DNA from: Sphingomonas jinjuensis
Lineage (GTDB): Bacteria > Pseudomonadota > Alphaproteobacteria > Sphingomonadales > Sphingomonadaceae
Direction: 5' to 3'
DNA: 64,000 bases
Assembly: GCF_014197105.1 (NCBI RefSeq)
Contig: NZ_JACIEV010000008.1
Location: 1 to 64,000, forward strand
Of this stretch, positions 53,971 to 64,000 are shown one piece after another (positions within the stretch are counted from its first letter, which is position 1; every line of letters starts with the position of its first letter). Under the pieces are notes generated by a model. The model searched no databases and was not told where the DNA came from. It worked only from the letters and a program-made list of their open reading frames with translations. The position numbers were made by a program, and so were the translations under genes.

Positions 53971-55356
53971 TCAAACCATCCCGCCCGCCATCCGCAGTTC
54001 CTCGACGAATCGCGCATATTCCTCCGCCCGCGCCGCCTCGTCGGGCAGCCGCAGCAGATAGCTCGGGTGGACGGTAATCATCGCCGCGCCGCCGCTCGGC
54101 AGGTCGATCCGCTTCCCCCGTTCGCGGCCGATCGTCACCACTCGACCGAACAGCGACCGTGCCGCCGTCGCGCCCAGCGCCACCGTCAGCGCCGGCTTCA
54201 CCCGCGCCTGCTCCTGCTCGATCCACCAGCGGCACGCCTCGATCTCACCCGCGCCGGGTTTTGAGTGGATCCGCCGCTTGCCGCGCAACTCGTATTTGAA
54301 GTGCTTCACCGCATTGGTGACATAGGCGCGTGAGCGGTCCACGCCCGCCTCCGCCAGCGCCCGGTCGAACAGCTGGCCCGCGGGTCCCACGAACGGATGC
54401 CCGGCCAGATCCTCCTGGTCGCCCGGCTGCTCGCCGACGAACATCAGCGGCGCGTCGATCGGGCCTTCGCCGAACACCGTCTGCGTCGCATCCTTGTACA
54501 GCGGGCAGCGGGTACAGCCCATCGCCTCTTCGCGCAGTGCCTCCCACGCGGCCAGCGCATTGCCGCCGACACTGGTCCGCGCCGTCTCGATCATCCCGCT
54601 CTCCCGCGCCTGCGCGCCCGCGATCAGCTGCGACACCAGCTCCGTCTCGGGCATGTTCTTCCAATATTTGCGCGGCATCTCGCGCAGCATCGTGCCCACC
54701 TTCACCCGCGCCGGGTTGAAGATGCTGGCGTAATAGGTCTTCCACACTTCCTCGGTCGGATCGCCGTCGGGCGCGTCGGCCTTGGTCGCGCCCGGCCCTT
54801 CGGTCAGCGCCTTGCCGTCCCAGTGCAGCGACACCTCGGGCGTCAGGATCGACCAGCGCATCGAGGCGAAGCGGTTGACGAAGAAGGCCGCGTTGGCGCG
54901 AACTATATGATGCTCGGGCTCGAACCAGGCGACGTAGCGGCTGCCCTCGTCGTCCTCGACCTCGCGAAAGCGCAGGAAGGCGCGCATCTTGTGGATGTCG
55001 CGGCCGACGTTCTTGGCGATCACCTCCAGCCGCCGCATCAGCGGGTCGGCGCGATCCTCGATCAGCCTGGGCTCGCGCCGCAGCCGGCTGAGCAGCGTGT
55101 AGAGCAGCGCGAACCGCTCGGGATCGTTGGCCATCGCCACCTTGCGGGCCAGGTCGATGAAGGCGCGCGGCACCGAAAAGCCCGGCGAGGCGGCGGGCGG
55201 CGGGGGTGCGTCTCCCGTCCCGGCGAAAAGGTCGGTGACGGTATCGCCGACCTGCCAGACGACATCGTCGGGCGGCACCTGCTCCGCGGCGAGCCCGCGC
55301 GCCGCATCGCGCCACGCGTCGAAATCGTCGGGGGCGGGCAGGGTGACGACGCGCAT
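53971..55356 (-). CDS. UdgX-type uracil-DNA binding protein fused to DUF4130
   Basis: 461 residues. The N-terminal half (about 1-245) is DUF4130. From about 265 it is a family of uracil-DNA glycosylases: C-T-R-C near 287 begins the iron-sulfur ligands, motif A is G-E-Q-P-G-D-Q-E at 308-315, H-P-S-Y-L-L-R near 440 is motif B, and the R-loop K-R-R-I-H is at 360-364. In Mycobacterium UdgX the His of this loop bonds covalently to the abasic site after uracil release, so H364 is the expected crosslinking residue. Homologues usually pair with a radical-SAM gene, not seen in this window. Confidence 0.93.
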   Translation of the reverse strand: MRVVTLPAPDDFDAWRDAARGLAAEQVPPDDVVWQVGDTVTDLFAGTGDAPPPPAASPGFSVPRAFIDLARKVAMANDPERFALLYTLLSRLRREPRLIEDRADPLMRRLEVIAKNVGRDIHKMRAFLRFREVEDDEGSRYVAWFEPEHHIVRANAAFFVNRFASMRWSILTPEVSLHWDGKALTEGPGATKADAPDGDPTEEVWKTYYASIFNPARVKVGTMLREMPRKYWKNMPETELVSQLIAGAQARESGMIETARTSVGGNALAAWEALREEAMGCTRCPLYKDATQTVFGEGPIDAPLMFVGEQPGDQEDLAGHPFVGPAGQLFDRALAEAGVDRSRAYVTNAVKHFKYELRGKRRIHSKPGAGEIEACRWWIEQEQARVKPALTVALGATAARSLFGRVVTIGRERGKRIDLPSGGAAMITVHPSYLLRLPDEAARAEEYARFVEELRMAGGMV

Positions 55357-55392
55357 CCCGCACCGACGCGGCCGGACGCGTTTCGTTCCGGG

Positions 55393-56655
55393 TCAGGCGT
55401 CGTCGATCGGCTCTTGCGCGGACAACGCCTCGCCGCCACCGCGCCGGTGCAGCAGCGTCGTCGTCGCGACGTCCCACATCACATTGCCCAGCGTGCGCAT
55501 GATATCGGGCACCGTTTCCACCGCGACCAGCAGCCCAAGCGGCGCCAGCGGGGCCCCGATCACCGACGCGATCGGCGCGATCGCGCTGACGAAGCTGATC
55601 GTACCGGGCAGGCTGACCGATCCCAGCGAGGTTAGCGTCGCCACGACGACGCCGATCGCCAGCACCACCGGCGACAGCGTCACGCCGAACCAGTGGGCGA
55701 CATAGATCGCCACGGCCAAATTCATCGCCGGCCCGGTCGCGCGGAACAGCGCCACCGCCAGCGGCAGCGTGACGCCCGCGGTCGTCACCGGCACGCCAAG
55801 CTCGCGCGCGCCCTCCAGCATCGCCGGCAGCGATCCGATCGAGCTTTGCGTACTGATCGCGACCGCCTGGCTCGGCAGGACCGCTCGGGCATAGCGTGCC
55901 AGCGACACCCGCCCGCCGATCACCGCGACCGGATAGGCGAACAGCGACATGACGAAGCCCACCGCGCTGACGGTCAGCATGTAATGGACCAGGGCGCCGA
56001 ACGCGCCGCCGCCCGCCTTCGCGCCGACCACCAGCGCCAGCGCGAACACGCCGAGCGGCGCGATCCACAGCACCCAGTCGATCACCACCAGCATCGTGTC
56101 GCGCAGCGCGGTGAAGAAGGCGACGAGCAGGCTGCGGCCCTCGCGATTGATGCGCATGATCGCAAAGGCGAAGACCAGCGTGAAGATGATGAGCGACAGG
56201 AACGCGTTGTCGACCGCCGCCTTGACGATGTTGGTCGGCACCACCCCGGCGATGAACGCGCCGAGCGCCGGCGCGGCGGCGGGCTGCTCCACGCCGGTCA
56301 ACGCGGCGCGCAGGCTGGCAGCGGAGGCGGCGGGCAGGGGGACGAGGTCGAGGAACAGCGGCGTCAGCACCGCCGCCAGCGTCGCCGAAAAGGCCAGAAA
56401 CCCGACGTAGAGCGCGATCGCCCGTGCGGCCAGCCGTCCGGCCTGAGCCGCTTCCGCCGTCGCCGCGACGCCGGTGACCAGCAGCGAGACGACGAGCGGG
56501 ATGATCGTCATCTGCAACGCGTTCAGCCACGCCGTGCCCACCGGCCCCGCGACCGCGATCGTCGGTTCGACCGCGACTGGCACCCGCGCGGCGAGGACGA
56601 CGCCGATCGCGAGCCCCAGGACGAGCGACAATAGAATGCGGGAGGCTTGGCTCAT
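55393..56655 (-). CDS. Dicarboxylate/amino acid:cation symporter
   Basis: 420 residues, about eight membrane segments plus two hairpins. The Ser-rich re-entrant loop [10 protein letters not shown] near 288, the following A-T-G-P-A-M-N-L in place of the N-M-D-G motif, and [10 protein letters not shown] fit the glutamate/dicarboxylate symporter family (DAACS). Substrate not fixed. Start ATG 56655; a GTG at 56670 is less likely. Divergent from glmM. Confidence 0.88.
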   Translation of the reverse strand: MSQASRILLSLVLGLAIGVVLAARVPVAVEPTIAVAGPVGTAWLNALQMTIIPLVVSLLVTGVAATAEAAQAGRLAARAIALYVGFLAFSATLAAVLTPLFLDLVPLPAASAASLRAALTGVEQPAAAPALGAFIAGVVPTNIVKAAVDNAFLSLIIFTLVFAFAIMRINREGRSLLVAFFTALRDTMLVVIDWVLWIAPLGVFALALVVGAKAGGGAFGALVHYMLTVSAVGFVMSLFAYPVAVIGGRVSLARYARAVLPSQAVAISTQSSIGSLPAMLEGARELGVPVTTAGVTLPLAVALFRATGPAMNLAVAIYVAHWFGVTLSPVVLAIGVVVATLTSLGSVSLPGTISFVSAIAPIASVIGAPLAPLGLLVAVETVPDIMRTLGNVMWDVATTTLLHRRGGGEALSAQEPIDDA

Positions 56656-56720
56656 GCTCGCCCTTATCACTGGCTGGCGTTATGGAAGCGGGGCGCATAG
56701 CGGAGCGGTCGCGAGGGATC

Positions 56721-58058
56721 ATGGCAAGAAAATATTTCGGCACCGACGGGATTCGTGGTCTGACCAACGCCGGCGCGATGACCGCGGCGATGGCAATGAA
56801 GGTCGGCATGGCCGCCGGCGCCTATTTCCAGCGCGGCGACCATCGCCACCGCGTGCTGATCGGCAAGGACACGCGCCTGTCGGGCTATATGCTCGAATCG
56901 GCGCTGGTCGCGGGCTTCACCAGCGTCGGAATGGACGTCATCATGGTCGGGCCGATGCCGACCCCGGCGGTGGCGATGCTGACCCAGTCGATGCGCGCCG
57001 ATATCGGCGTCATGATCTCGGCAAGCCACAACCCCTTCGCCGACAATGGCATCAAGCTGTTCGGTCCCGACGGCTACAAGCTGTCCGACGAGGCGGAGGC
57101 CGCGATCGAGGCGCTGATCGACGGCGACGTTCCCCTCGTCCCCGCGAACCAGATCGGCCGCGCCAAGCGGATCGACGACGCGCAGGGGCGTTACATCCAC
57201 TTCGCCAAGTCGACCTTCCCCGAAAACCTGCGCCTCGACGGCATGCGCATCGTCATCGATTGCGCCAATGGCGCCGCGTACAAGGTCGCGCCCGCCGCGC
57301 TGTGGGAACTCGGCGCCGACGTCGTGACGATCGGCGTCACCCCCGACGGCACGAACATCAACGACGGCGTCGGCTCGACCGCGCCCGCGGCGCTGGGCGA
57401 GGCGGTGGTCGCGGCCGGTGCGGCGATCGGCATCGCGCTCGACGGCGATGCCGACCGGCTGATCGTCGTCGACGAGAAGGGCCGCGTGGTTGACGGCGAC
57501 CAGCTGATGGCGACGATCGCCGCCGGCTGGGCGCGCGCCGGGCGGCTTAAGGGCGGCGGGCTGGTGGCGACCGTGATGTCGAACCTGGGGCTGGAGCGGC
57601 ATCTGTCGGCACAGGGGCTCGGGCTCGTGCGCACCAAGGTCGGCGACCGCTATGTCCTCGAAAGCATGCGCGCGCGCGGCTTCAACGTCGGCGGCGAGCA
57701 GTCGGGGCACATCATCCTGTCGGACTATGCGACCACCGGCGATGGCCTGGTCGCCGCGCTTCAGGTGCTGGCCGAGGTCAGGCGCGCCGGTGCCCCCGCC
57801 AGCGAGGTGCTCCACCGCTTCGATCCGCTGCCGCAATTGCTGAAGAACGTCCGCTTCGCCGGCGGCAAGCCGCTCGAGGCCGACAGCGTCAAGGCGGCAA
57901 TCGCCGACGGCGAGGCGGCACTGGCGGGCAACGGCCGCCTCGTCATCCGCCCATCGGGCACCGAGCCGGTGATCCGCGTCATGGCCGAGGGCGACGAAGC
58001 TGCGCTGGTCGAGCGCGTCGTCGACAGCATTTGCGACGCGGTGAAGGCGGCGGCGTGA
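56721..58058 (+). CDS. glmM: Phosphoglucosamine mutase
   Basis: 445 residues. Makes glucosamine-1-phosphate for UDP-GlcNAc, thus for peptidoglycan and lipopolysaccharide. The phosphoserine is S102 in M-I-S-A-S-H-N-P; the metal loop is D-G-D-A-D-R near 240, and the phosphate-binding R-P-S-G-T-E-P near 412. The start [12 protein letters not shown] fixes the ATG at 56721, 10 bases after GAGGGA. Confidence 0.97.
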   Translation: MARKYFGTDGIRGLTNAGAMTAAMAMKVGMAAGAYFQRGDHRHRVLIGKDTRLSGYMLESALVAGFTSVGMDVIMVGPMPTPAVAMLTQSMRADIGVMISASHNPFADNGIKLFGPDGYKLSDEAEAAIEALIDGDVPLVPANQIGRAKRIDDAQGRYIHFAKSTFPENLRLDGMRIVIDCANGAAYKVAPAALWELGADVVTIGVTPDGTNINDGVGSTAPAALGEAVVAAGAAIGIALDGDADRLIVVDEKGRVVDGDQLMATIAAGWARAGRLKGGGLVATVMSNLGLERHLSAQGLGLVRTKVGDRYVLESMRARGFNVGGEQSGHIILSDYATTGDGLVAALQVLAEVRRAGAPASEVLHRFDPLPQLLKNVRFAGGKPLEADSVKAAIADGEAALAGNGRLVIRPSGTEPVIRVMAEGDEAALVERVVDSICDAVKAAA

Positions 58059-58073
58059 TGGCTTTTCGTCAAA

Positions 58074-58208
58074 CCTCCCCGGCACGGGGAGGGGGACCGC
58101 TCGGCGTTAGCCGAGTGGTGGAGGGGCAGCCAAGCAGCGCTGTCCTCTGCGTCTGCCCCTCCACCACCAGCCTGCGGCTGGCGGTCCCCCTCCCCGTGCC
58201 GGGGAGGT
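58074..58208. repeat. Large inverted repeat, family E (copy E3), between glmM and thiD
   Basis: 135 bp. Left arm begins AACCTCCCCGGCACGGGGAG and continues through GTGGTGGAGGGGCAG; the right arm is its complement, CTGCCCCTCCACCACCAGCC to CCGTGCCGGGGAGGTT. It ends five bases before the thiD ATG and is the only content of the gap. Confidence 0.88.
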
Positions 58209-58213
58209 TCTAG

Positions 58214-59071
58214 ATGCCCACCCCCCGCATCCTCATCATCGCCGGCTCCGATTCCGGCGGCGGCGCCGGTATCCAGGCGGACATCAAGACCGTCACGATG
58301 CTCGGCGGCCACGCTATGACCGCGATCACCGCGATCACCGCGCAGAATACGCTCGGCGTCCAGGGGGTGCATCCAGTGCCGACCGAGATGGTGGTCCAGC
58401 AGATGCGCTCGGTGATCGACGACATCGGCGTCGACGCGGTGAAGATCGGGATGATCGGCTCGGCCGAAACGGCGCATGCGGTGGCGGAGGTGTTGGAAAA
58501 TCTGAGCCCCTCCCCTTCAGGGGAGGGGTTGGGGTGGGGGACGCAGGCGATGGTCTCTGCGAGGCTCGCCCCCACCCCAACCCCTCCCCTGAAGGGGAGG
58601 GGATTTAAGATCCCCATCGTCTTCGATCCGGTCATGGTCGCGACCTCCGGCTCGGTCCTCGCGGACGCCGACACCATCGCCGCCTTCGCCCGGCTGATGG
58701 CGATCGCGACGCTGGTCACGCCCAATCTGCCCGAACTACAGGCGCTCGGCGGCATCGCCGCGATCCCCGCCGCCGTCCTCGCCAAGGGCGGCCATGCCGA
58801 GGGTGGCGACATCGTCGACCGCCTCATCCTTTCCGACGGCAGCGAACAGCGCTGGTCCAACCCGCGCATCGACACCCGTCACACCCATGGCACCGGCTGC
58901 ACGCTGGCGAGCGCGATCGCCACCGGCCTCGGCGCCGGCATGCCGCTTACCGCAGCGATCGGCCACGCCATCGCCTTCGTCCGCGCCAGCCTTGAGGCGG
59001 CGCCGGGTCTCGGGCAGGGCCACGGCCCGATGGGACAGCAAGACGCGACGGGCTTCCGATGCCCGGCCTGA
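58214..59071 (+). CDS. thiD: Hydroxymethylpyrimidine/phosphomethylpyrimidine kinase with in-frame repeat insert
   Basis: 285 residues. Phosphorylates HMP and HMP-P for thiamine synthesis. [15 protein letters not shown] near 9-23 and G-T-G-C-T-L near 229-234 (anion hole and catalytic Cys) are diagnostic. Residues about 98-130 are encoded by a 96 bp family D repeat (58507-58602), which places a Pro/Gly/Ser-rich 32-residue insert between the helix after K-I-G-M-I-G and the strand I-P-I-V-F-D-P-V-M. Without it the protein would be about 253 residues, near the usual size. Activity is likely but untested. rnhB overlaps its last 13 bases. Confidence 0.94.
   Translation: MPTPRILIIAGSDSGGGAGIQADIKTVTMLGGHAMTAITAITAQNTLGVQGVHPVPTEMVVQQMRSVIDDIGVDAVKIGMIGSAETAHAVAEVLENLSPSPSGEGLGWGTQAMVSARLAPTPTPPLKGRGFKIPIVFDPVMVATSGSVLADADTIAAFARLMAIATLVTPNLPELQALGGIAAIPAAVLAKGGHAEGGDIVDRLILSDGSEQRWSNPRIDTRHTHGTGCTLASAIATGLGAGMPLTAAIGHAIAFVRASLEAAPGLGQGHGPMGQQDATGFRCPA
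58507..58602. repeat. Palindromic repeat, family D (copy D2), inside thiD
   Basis: 96 bp, exactly 32 codons. The outer arms 58507-58539 and 58570-58602 are perfect 33-base inverted copies. The 30-base centre contains the complement of GCAGAGACCATCGCCTGC, the centre of D1 at 6686, so it is the same element in the other orientation. Confidence 0.95.
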
Positions 59072-59665
59072 AGCACGAAAAACTCTGCCTGCCGCCGGTC
59101 GCGGGCGTCGACGAGGCGGGCCGCGGCCCGCTCGCCGGGCCGGTGGTCGCCGCCGCCGTCATCCTGCCCGCCCGCAACATCCCACGCGGGATCGACGATT
59201 CGAAGAAGCTCTCCGCCAACGAGCGCACCCGCCTCGCCACGCTGATCCGCGAGCGGGCGTGCGTCGGCGTCGGCATCGTCGAGGCGGACGAGATCGACGC
59301 GCTCAACATCTATTGGGCGACGATGAAGGCGATGACGCTCGCGGTCGACCAGCTGGCCGAATGCCTCGGCGCGTCCCCGGGCCACATATTGGTCGACGGC
59401 AACCGCCTGCCGCGCTGGGATTATGCCGCCACCGCGATCGTCGGCGGCGATGCGGTGAGCGCGTCGATCGCCGCCGCGTCGATCGTCGCCAAGCACACCC
59501 GCGACACGATCATGCTCGCCCATCACGAATCATATCCGCACTATGGCTGGGCCTCGAACAAGGGCTACGGCTGCCTCGCCCATCGCCGCGCACTGGCCGA
59601 ACACGGCCCCTCGCCGCTCCACCGGCGCAGCTTCGCACCAGTCGCGCAAGCACTTCTCCCATTGT

Positions 59666-59667
<2 letters not shown>
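59059..59667 (+). CDS. rnhB: Ribonuclease HII
   Basis: 202 residues. Removes ribonucleotides and RNA primers from DNA-RNA hybrids. G-V-D-E-A-G-R-G-P-L-A-G-P at 16-28 has the catalytic Asp18 and Glu19; further acidic residues are in V-D-G-N-R near 113 and the Y-G-W-A-S-N-K-G-Y-G segment near 163. Start M-P-G-L-K-H at 59059, overlapping thiD. ccrM follows, a pairing also known in Caulobacter. Confidence 0.95.
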
Positions 59668-60989
<1,322 letters not shown>

Positions 60990-60991
60990 TT

Positions 60992-61343
60992 GTTCGCGCG
61001 ACGCCGCGGAGACGCGAAGAGAGTGGTTCACGCGGAGGCGCCGAGGCCCGCTGATCCCTCTCCCTCGTCATGCCGGACTTGATCCGGCATCCATCGATCC
61101 GCGTGCGGCTCGCCTGTCGAGGCACGCGATGCTCGCCATCGGCAAACCTCGACGTCATCGGTCTGCTTCGTATGAGCCGCCAACCCGGATCACTTTGTCA
61201 GAAGCCCGGCCGACAGATCGATGCCGGATGAAGTCCGGCATGACGAAAGCGGGAAGGTCGCCCCAAACAACCTCCGCGTCTCCGCGTCTCCGCGTCTCCG
61301 CGTGAACCACCCTTCTTCGCGCCTTTGGGTCTTCGCGCGAACC
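60992..61343. repeat. Inverted repeat, family F (copy F2), interrupted by a family C repeat
   Basis: Left arm GTTCGCGCGACGCCGCGGAG with GGTTCACGCGGAGGCG (to about 61051); right arm (from 61266) CCTCCGCGTCTCCGCGTCTC, a tandem TCCGCGTC 8-mer, then CGTGAACCACC and TTCGCGCGAACC. The two arms are separated by the complete repeat at 61066-61245. The gap 60990-61457 holds no gene. Confidence 0.75.
61066..61245. repeat. Palindromic repeat, family C long form (copy C4), nested in F2
   Basis: CGTCATGCCGGACTTGATCC then GGCATCCATCGAT at the left, GATCGATGCCGGATGAAGTC then CGGCATGACG at the right, 180 bp. Its centre (about 61100-61215) does not match the other family C copies. Confidence 0.85.
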
Positions 61344-61457
61344 AACCCGTCCCGCGCCGCCACGCGAAACCACCAGCAACACTTCGCACCATCCCGCGAT
61401 AGCGCCAGCAACATGCACGCCCTATCAACCTCGCTCCCGCACCCGGAGACCCGACCG

Positions 61458-62507
61458 ATGCTCCTCCGCCCCATCCAGTTCGTCGACGCGCCGATGGCCT
61501 ATCCCGACGGCGCCGTCGCTCGGCTTGCCGGGGGCCTGCTGTGGTTCGCCGCCTATGAGGTGGTCGACAAGGGCGAGCGGCGGATCGTCCCGATCCCCGA
61601 TGTTGTCACCCTCGGCGACCGCGCCGCGACGCTCCACGCGCGGATCACCGCGCCGCGGCCTGCGCTGGCGCTGGGCGAGCGGACGCTGCGCTTCGACCAG
61701 CCGCTGGTCGCCGGCATCCTCAACGTCACGCCCGACAGCTTCTCCGATGGCGGCGCTCACATCGGCGATCCCGCCGGTGCCGCCGCCGCTGGCGTCGACA
61801 TGGCCGCCGCTGGTGCCGCAATGGTCGATGTCGGCGGCGAGTCGACCCGCCCTGGCGCGGCGCTGGTGTGGGAGGGGGACGAGGCCGAGCGCACCGTGCC
61901 CGTCGTCGAGCGGCTCGCCGCCGCCGGCGTCCCCGTCTCGATCGACACGCGCAAGGCGAGCGTGATGGAGGCGGCGCTGGCCGCAGGCGCCGCAATCGTC
62001 AACGACGTGTCCGCGCTGCTCTGGGACGATCGCGCGCTCGCGCTGGTGGCGCGCGCCGGCTGCCCCGTCGTGCTGATGCATTCGCCCGACCCCGCCAAGG
62101 GGCCGCACGGCGGCGATGGCTATGCCGACGTCGTCGCCGATGTGTTCGCCTGGCTGGAGGCGCGGATCGAGGCGGTGGTCGCAGCCGGGGTCGATCGGGC
62201 TCGGATCATCGTCGATCCCGGCATCGGCTTCGGCAAGTCGCTCGCCGACAATCTCGCGCTGCTCAACGGCCTCGCCGCCTTCCACGGGCTCGGCTGCCCG
62301 ATCATGCTGGGTGTCAGCCGCAAAAGGCTGATCGGCGCCTTGTCGAACGAAGCGCCGGTCGCCGAACGGCTCGGCGGCAGCATCGCGCTCGCCACCATCG
62401 GCGCCGCCGCCGGGGTGCAGATCCTGCGCGTCCACGACGTCGGGGAGACGGTCCAGGGCTTACGGATCTGGCGCGGCTTGCGCGACCGAGCGCTGGTCGG
62501 TCGATGA
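61458..62507 (+). CDS. folP: Dihydropteroate synthase
   Basis: 349 residues. Joins 4-aminobenzoate to dihydropterin pyrophosphate in folate synthesis; the target of sulfonamides. The conserved core starts at G-I-L-N-V-T-P-D-S-F-S-D-G-G (86-99), with G-A-A-M-V-D-V-G-G-E-S-T-R-P-G near 120, S-I-D-T-R-K near 160 and the C-terminal G-V-S-R-K-R near 285. About 80 N-terminal residues precede the core, longer than E. coli FolP but usual in this group. ATG 61458 follows GGAG by 10 bases; ATG 61413 has no such site. Confidence 0.95.
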   Translation: MLLRPIQFVDAPMAYPDGAVARLAGGLLWFAAYEVVDKGERRIVPIPDVVTLGDRAATLHARITAPRPALALGERTLRFDQPLVAGILNVTPDSFSDGGAHIGDPAGAAAAGVDMAAAGAAMVDVGGESTRPGAALVWEGDEAERTVPVVERLAAAGVPVSIDTRKASVMEAALAAGAAIVNDVSALLWDDRALALVARAGCPVVLMHSPDPAKGPHGGDGYADVVADVFAWLEARIEAVVAAGVDRARIIVDPGIGFGKSLADNLALLNGLAAFHGLGCPIMLGVSRKRLIGALSNEAPVAERLGGSIALATIGAAAGVQILRVHDVGETVQGLRIWRGLRDRALVGR

Positions 62508-62558
62508 ACTTGTGGCCGCTCCGGTCGTTGTGCGCCGCGAAAAGGGAAATGCAGATCA

Positions 62559-63443
62559 ATGATCGTTGATGCCACACCGCGTCTCAGTCGCATCGTGTCC
62601 GAAGTCTGGCGTCCGCTCGCGGCGCTGTTCGTCTGGGACTGCATCGTCACCTTCGTCTATTATTTCACGCCCCTGCGCGCACCGTCGCTGCCGCTGACGC
62701 TGTTCGGCACCGGCCTCGCGCTGTTCCTCGGCTTTCGCGACAACTCCGCCTATGCCCGGTGGTGGGAAGCGCGCGGCCTGTGGGGGCTGATGATCAATGC
62801 GTCGCGCAACCTCGCGCGCCAGGCGCGCAACTTCCTCCCCGATCCCGAGGCGGTCGACCTGAAGCGTACGATCGTCCTGCGCCAGATCGCCTACGTGAAC
62901 GCGCTGCGCTGCCAGCTCCGCAAGCAGAAGCCCGATGACGAGGTGCTGCGCTTCCTGTCGCGCGGCGAGGCGGAGCCGGCGCTGGCGCGGACCAACGTCG
63001 CCAACGGCCTGCTCGACGGCACCGGCCGCCGCCTCGTCGATGCCAAGAACAAGGGCTGGATCGACACCATCCAGCTGGCGGCGATGGAGGAGATCCTGGT
63101 CGACATCGCCAATTCGCAGGGCGGGATGGAGCGGATCAAGAACACCCCGCTCCCGAACCAATTCCGTTTCTTCCCGTCCTTCTTCACCAAGCTTTTCTGC
63201 ATTTTGCTGCCGATCGGTTTGGTCGAAACGCTGGAATTCGCGACGCCTGTGGGCTCGACGCTGGCGGGCCTCATGTTCCTGGCGGCGCTTCAGGTCGGCG
63301 ACGACCTCGTCGATCCGTTCGCTAATACCGTCCACGACCTGCCGCTCAACGCGATGTGCCGGACGATCGAGATCGACCTGCTTCAGGCGATCGGCGACCA
63401 GGCGCCCGAACCGATCACGCCCGACAAGGGCGTGCTGTGGTGA
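62559..63443 (+). CDS. Bestrophin-like membrane channel (UPF0187)
   Basis: 294 residues. F-R-D-N-S-A-Y-A-R-W-W-E-A-R near 61-74 is the signature of bacterial bestrophins; two membrane segments precede it (about 20-40, 42-60) and two more follow near 205-240. Bacterial members form pentameric cation-selective channels in the inner membrane; physiological role unknown. The ATG at 62559 follows a short 51 bp gap after folP. Convergent with the SDR gene, six bases apart. Confidence 0.92.
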   Translation: MIVDATPRLSRIVSEVWRPLAALFVWDCIVTFVYYFTPLRAPSLPLTLFGTGLALFLGFRDNSAYARWWEARGLWGLMINASRNLARQARNFLPDPEAVDLKRTIVLRQIAYVNALRCQLRKQKPDDEVLRFLSRGEAEPALARTNVANGLLDGTGRRLVDAKNKGWIDTIQLAAMEEILVDIANSQGGMERIKNTPLPNQFRFFPSFFTKLFCILLPIGLVETLEFATPVGSTLAGLMFLAALQVGDDLVDPFANTVHDLPLNAMCRTIEIDLLQAIGDQAPEPITPDKGVLW

Positions 63444-63449
63444 TCGCGG

Positions 63450-64000
63450 CTAGAGCGTGTAGCCGCCGTCGCTGGTCAGCACCGCGCCGGTGATCGTCGC
63501 GGCGGCGTCGCTCAGCAGGAAGGTAATCTGGCCGGCGATCTCCTCCGCCGTCGCATAGCGGCCGAGCGGGGTCGCCATCGCCGCCAGCTCGCGAAACGCC
63601 GCCGCCCGCCCGATCGCGGCGGCACGATCGGCGAACATCGGCATGTCGTCCCACACCGGCGTCTCGACCCCGCCCGGCGCGATCGCGTTGACGCGCAGCC
63701 CGGTCGCGGCGCCCTCCCTGGCGGCGACGCGGGCGAGCTGAATCAACCCCGCCTTGGACGCGCCATAGGCCGCGACGCCCGGCTCCACCTTGATCCCGGC
63801 GGCCGACGCGACCGCGACGATGCTGCCGGGTCGCCCCGCCATCGCCCGCATCGCCGCGCGCAGCGTCAGGAACGCGCCGTCGAGGTTGACCGCCAGGATC
63901 CGTCGCCATTCGGCGAAGGCGAGGTCGGCGATCGGGCCGGCACCGGCGACGCCGGCGTTGACGACGGCATGGTCGATCCCCGCCAGATACGGCGCGGCGT
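63450..64000 (-). CDS. SDR family oxidoreductase (5' end beyond right edge)
   Basis: Partial: 183 codons visible, the N-terminal nucleotide-binding Gly motif lies outside the window. N-A-G near the visible start, N-L-D-G-A-F-L-T-L-R, the catalytic Ser in V-A-V-A-S-A-A-G, Y-G-A-S-K with the catalytic Tyr and Lys, and P-G-G-V-E-T-P are all in order, and the tail I-T-G-A-V-L-T-S-D-G-G-Y-T is the classical SDR C-terminus. Substrate unknown. Confidence 0.93.
   Translation of the reverse strand, partial: AAPYLAGIDHAVVNAGVAGAGPIADLAFAEWRRILAVNLDGAFLTLRAAMRAMAGRPGSIVAVASAAGIKVEPGVAAYGASKAGLIQLARVAAREGAATGLRVNAIAPGGVETPVWDDMPMFADRAAAIGRAAAFRELAAMATPLGRYATAEEIAGQITFLLSDAAATITGAVLTSDGGYTL

Noticed and set aside
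54245..56809. Very long open frame (854 codons) antisense to the UdgX-like and symporter genes
   Set aside because: It is a shadow of two genuine genes in high-GC DNA: no protein motif, extreme Arg/Gly/Ala content, and the sense-strand frames have clear family signatures.
58059..58213. TPP riboswitch before thiD
   Set aside because: The gap is filled by the family E inverted repeat and has none of the conserved thi-box sequences.

Overview
The window is high-GC DNA from an alphaproteobacterium, most likely a sphingomonad (Sphingomonas or a close relative). The reasons are the CcrM-type methyltransferase next to rnhB, a GapR/DUF2312 nucleoid protein, a DUF1244 protein, a Coq7 hydroxylase, the short Cys-free bL36, the cpoB-tilS-ftsH order, and many 28 to 180 bp palindromic repeats of the kind that litter sphingomonad intergenic regions. 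It is chromosomal and mostly housekeeping. I see no rRNA, tRNA, CRISPR array, prophage or complete insertion sequence; one truncated IS5-type transposase sits at the left edge.

Layout. 1-9.5 kb: IS remnant, FemAB-like acyltransferase, two large membrane proteins, argG, an EF-hand protein, cyclopropane fatty acid synthase, and a molybdopterin oxidoreductase with its cytochrome b561 partner. 9.6-25.3 kb: M16 peptidase, purEK, a five-gene overlapping operon (DUF4136 lipoprotein, M14 peptidase, GNAT, gpmA, LolA-like), rpmJ, a HAD hydrolase, pyruvate kinase, an amidohydrolase, GapR, a DUF559 endonuclease-like gene and a HerA-like ATPase. 25.5-36.4 kb: yebC, then ruvC, then the tightly packed ruvA-parA-parD-parE-ruvB, the ohr/ohrR pair, ptsP, a RodZ-like protein and cpoB. 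36.4-49.9 kb: tilS, ftsH, small secreted proteins, proA, a second toxin-antitoxin pair, nadD-rsfS-rlmH, an EnvC-like factor, ctpA, dsbB and coq7. 50.1-64 kb: a GT-C-like membrane protein, a DJ-1/PfpI protein, DedA, an aldo-keto reductase, UdgX fused to DUF4130, a dicarboxylate symporter, glmM-thiD, rnhB-ccrM, folP, bestrophin and a partial SDR.

The most unusual signal is the repeat layer. About twenty imperfect palindromes fall into at least seven families (called A to G here). Four of the families (A, B, C, G) have different interiors but share the same inverted ends, CGTCA(T)...(A)TGACG. Copies are not confined to spacers. One 96 bp element, with perfect 33 bp inverted arms, lies in frame inside thiD; two lie in the 5' part of an EnvC-like gene; one lies inside a membrane-protein gene. 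A DUF559 gene is bracketed by the two arms of another family and ends inside one arm, and one repeat is nested inside another. Together these look like a mobile, frame-tolerated element population that may be tied to a small endonuclease, comparable in concept to REP/RAYT systems or Rickettsia palindromic elements. That link is inference.

Other points of note are two ParDE-type modules spliced by stop-start overlaps into housekeeping operons, four GANTC sites packed upstream of ccrM, a perfect palindromic operator candidate between ohr and ohrR, and a UdgX with the KRRIH motif known for covalent uracil-DNA capture.
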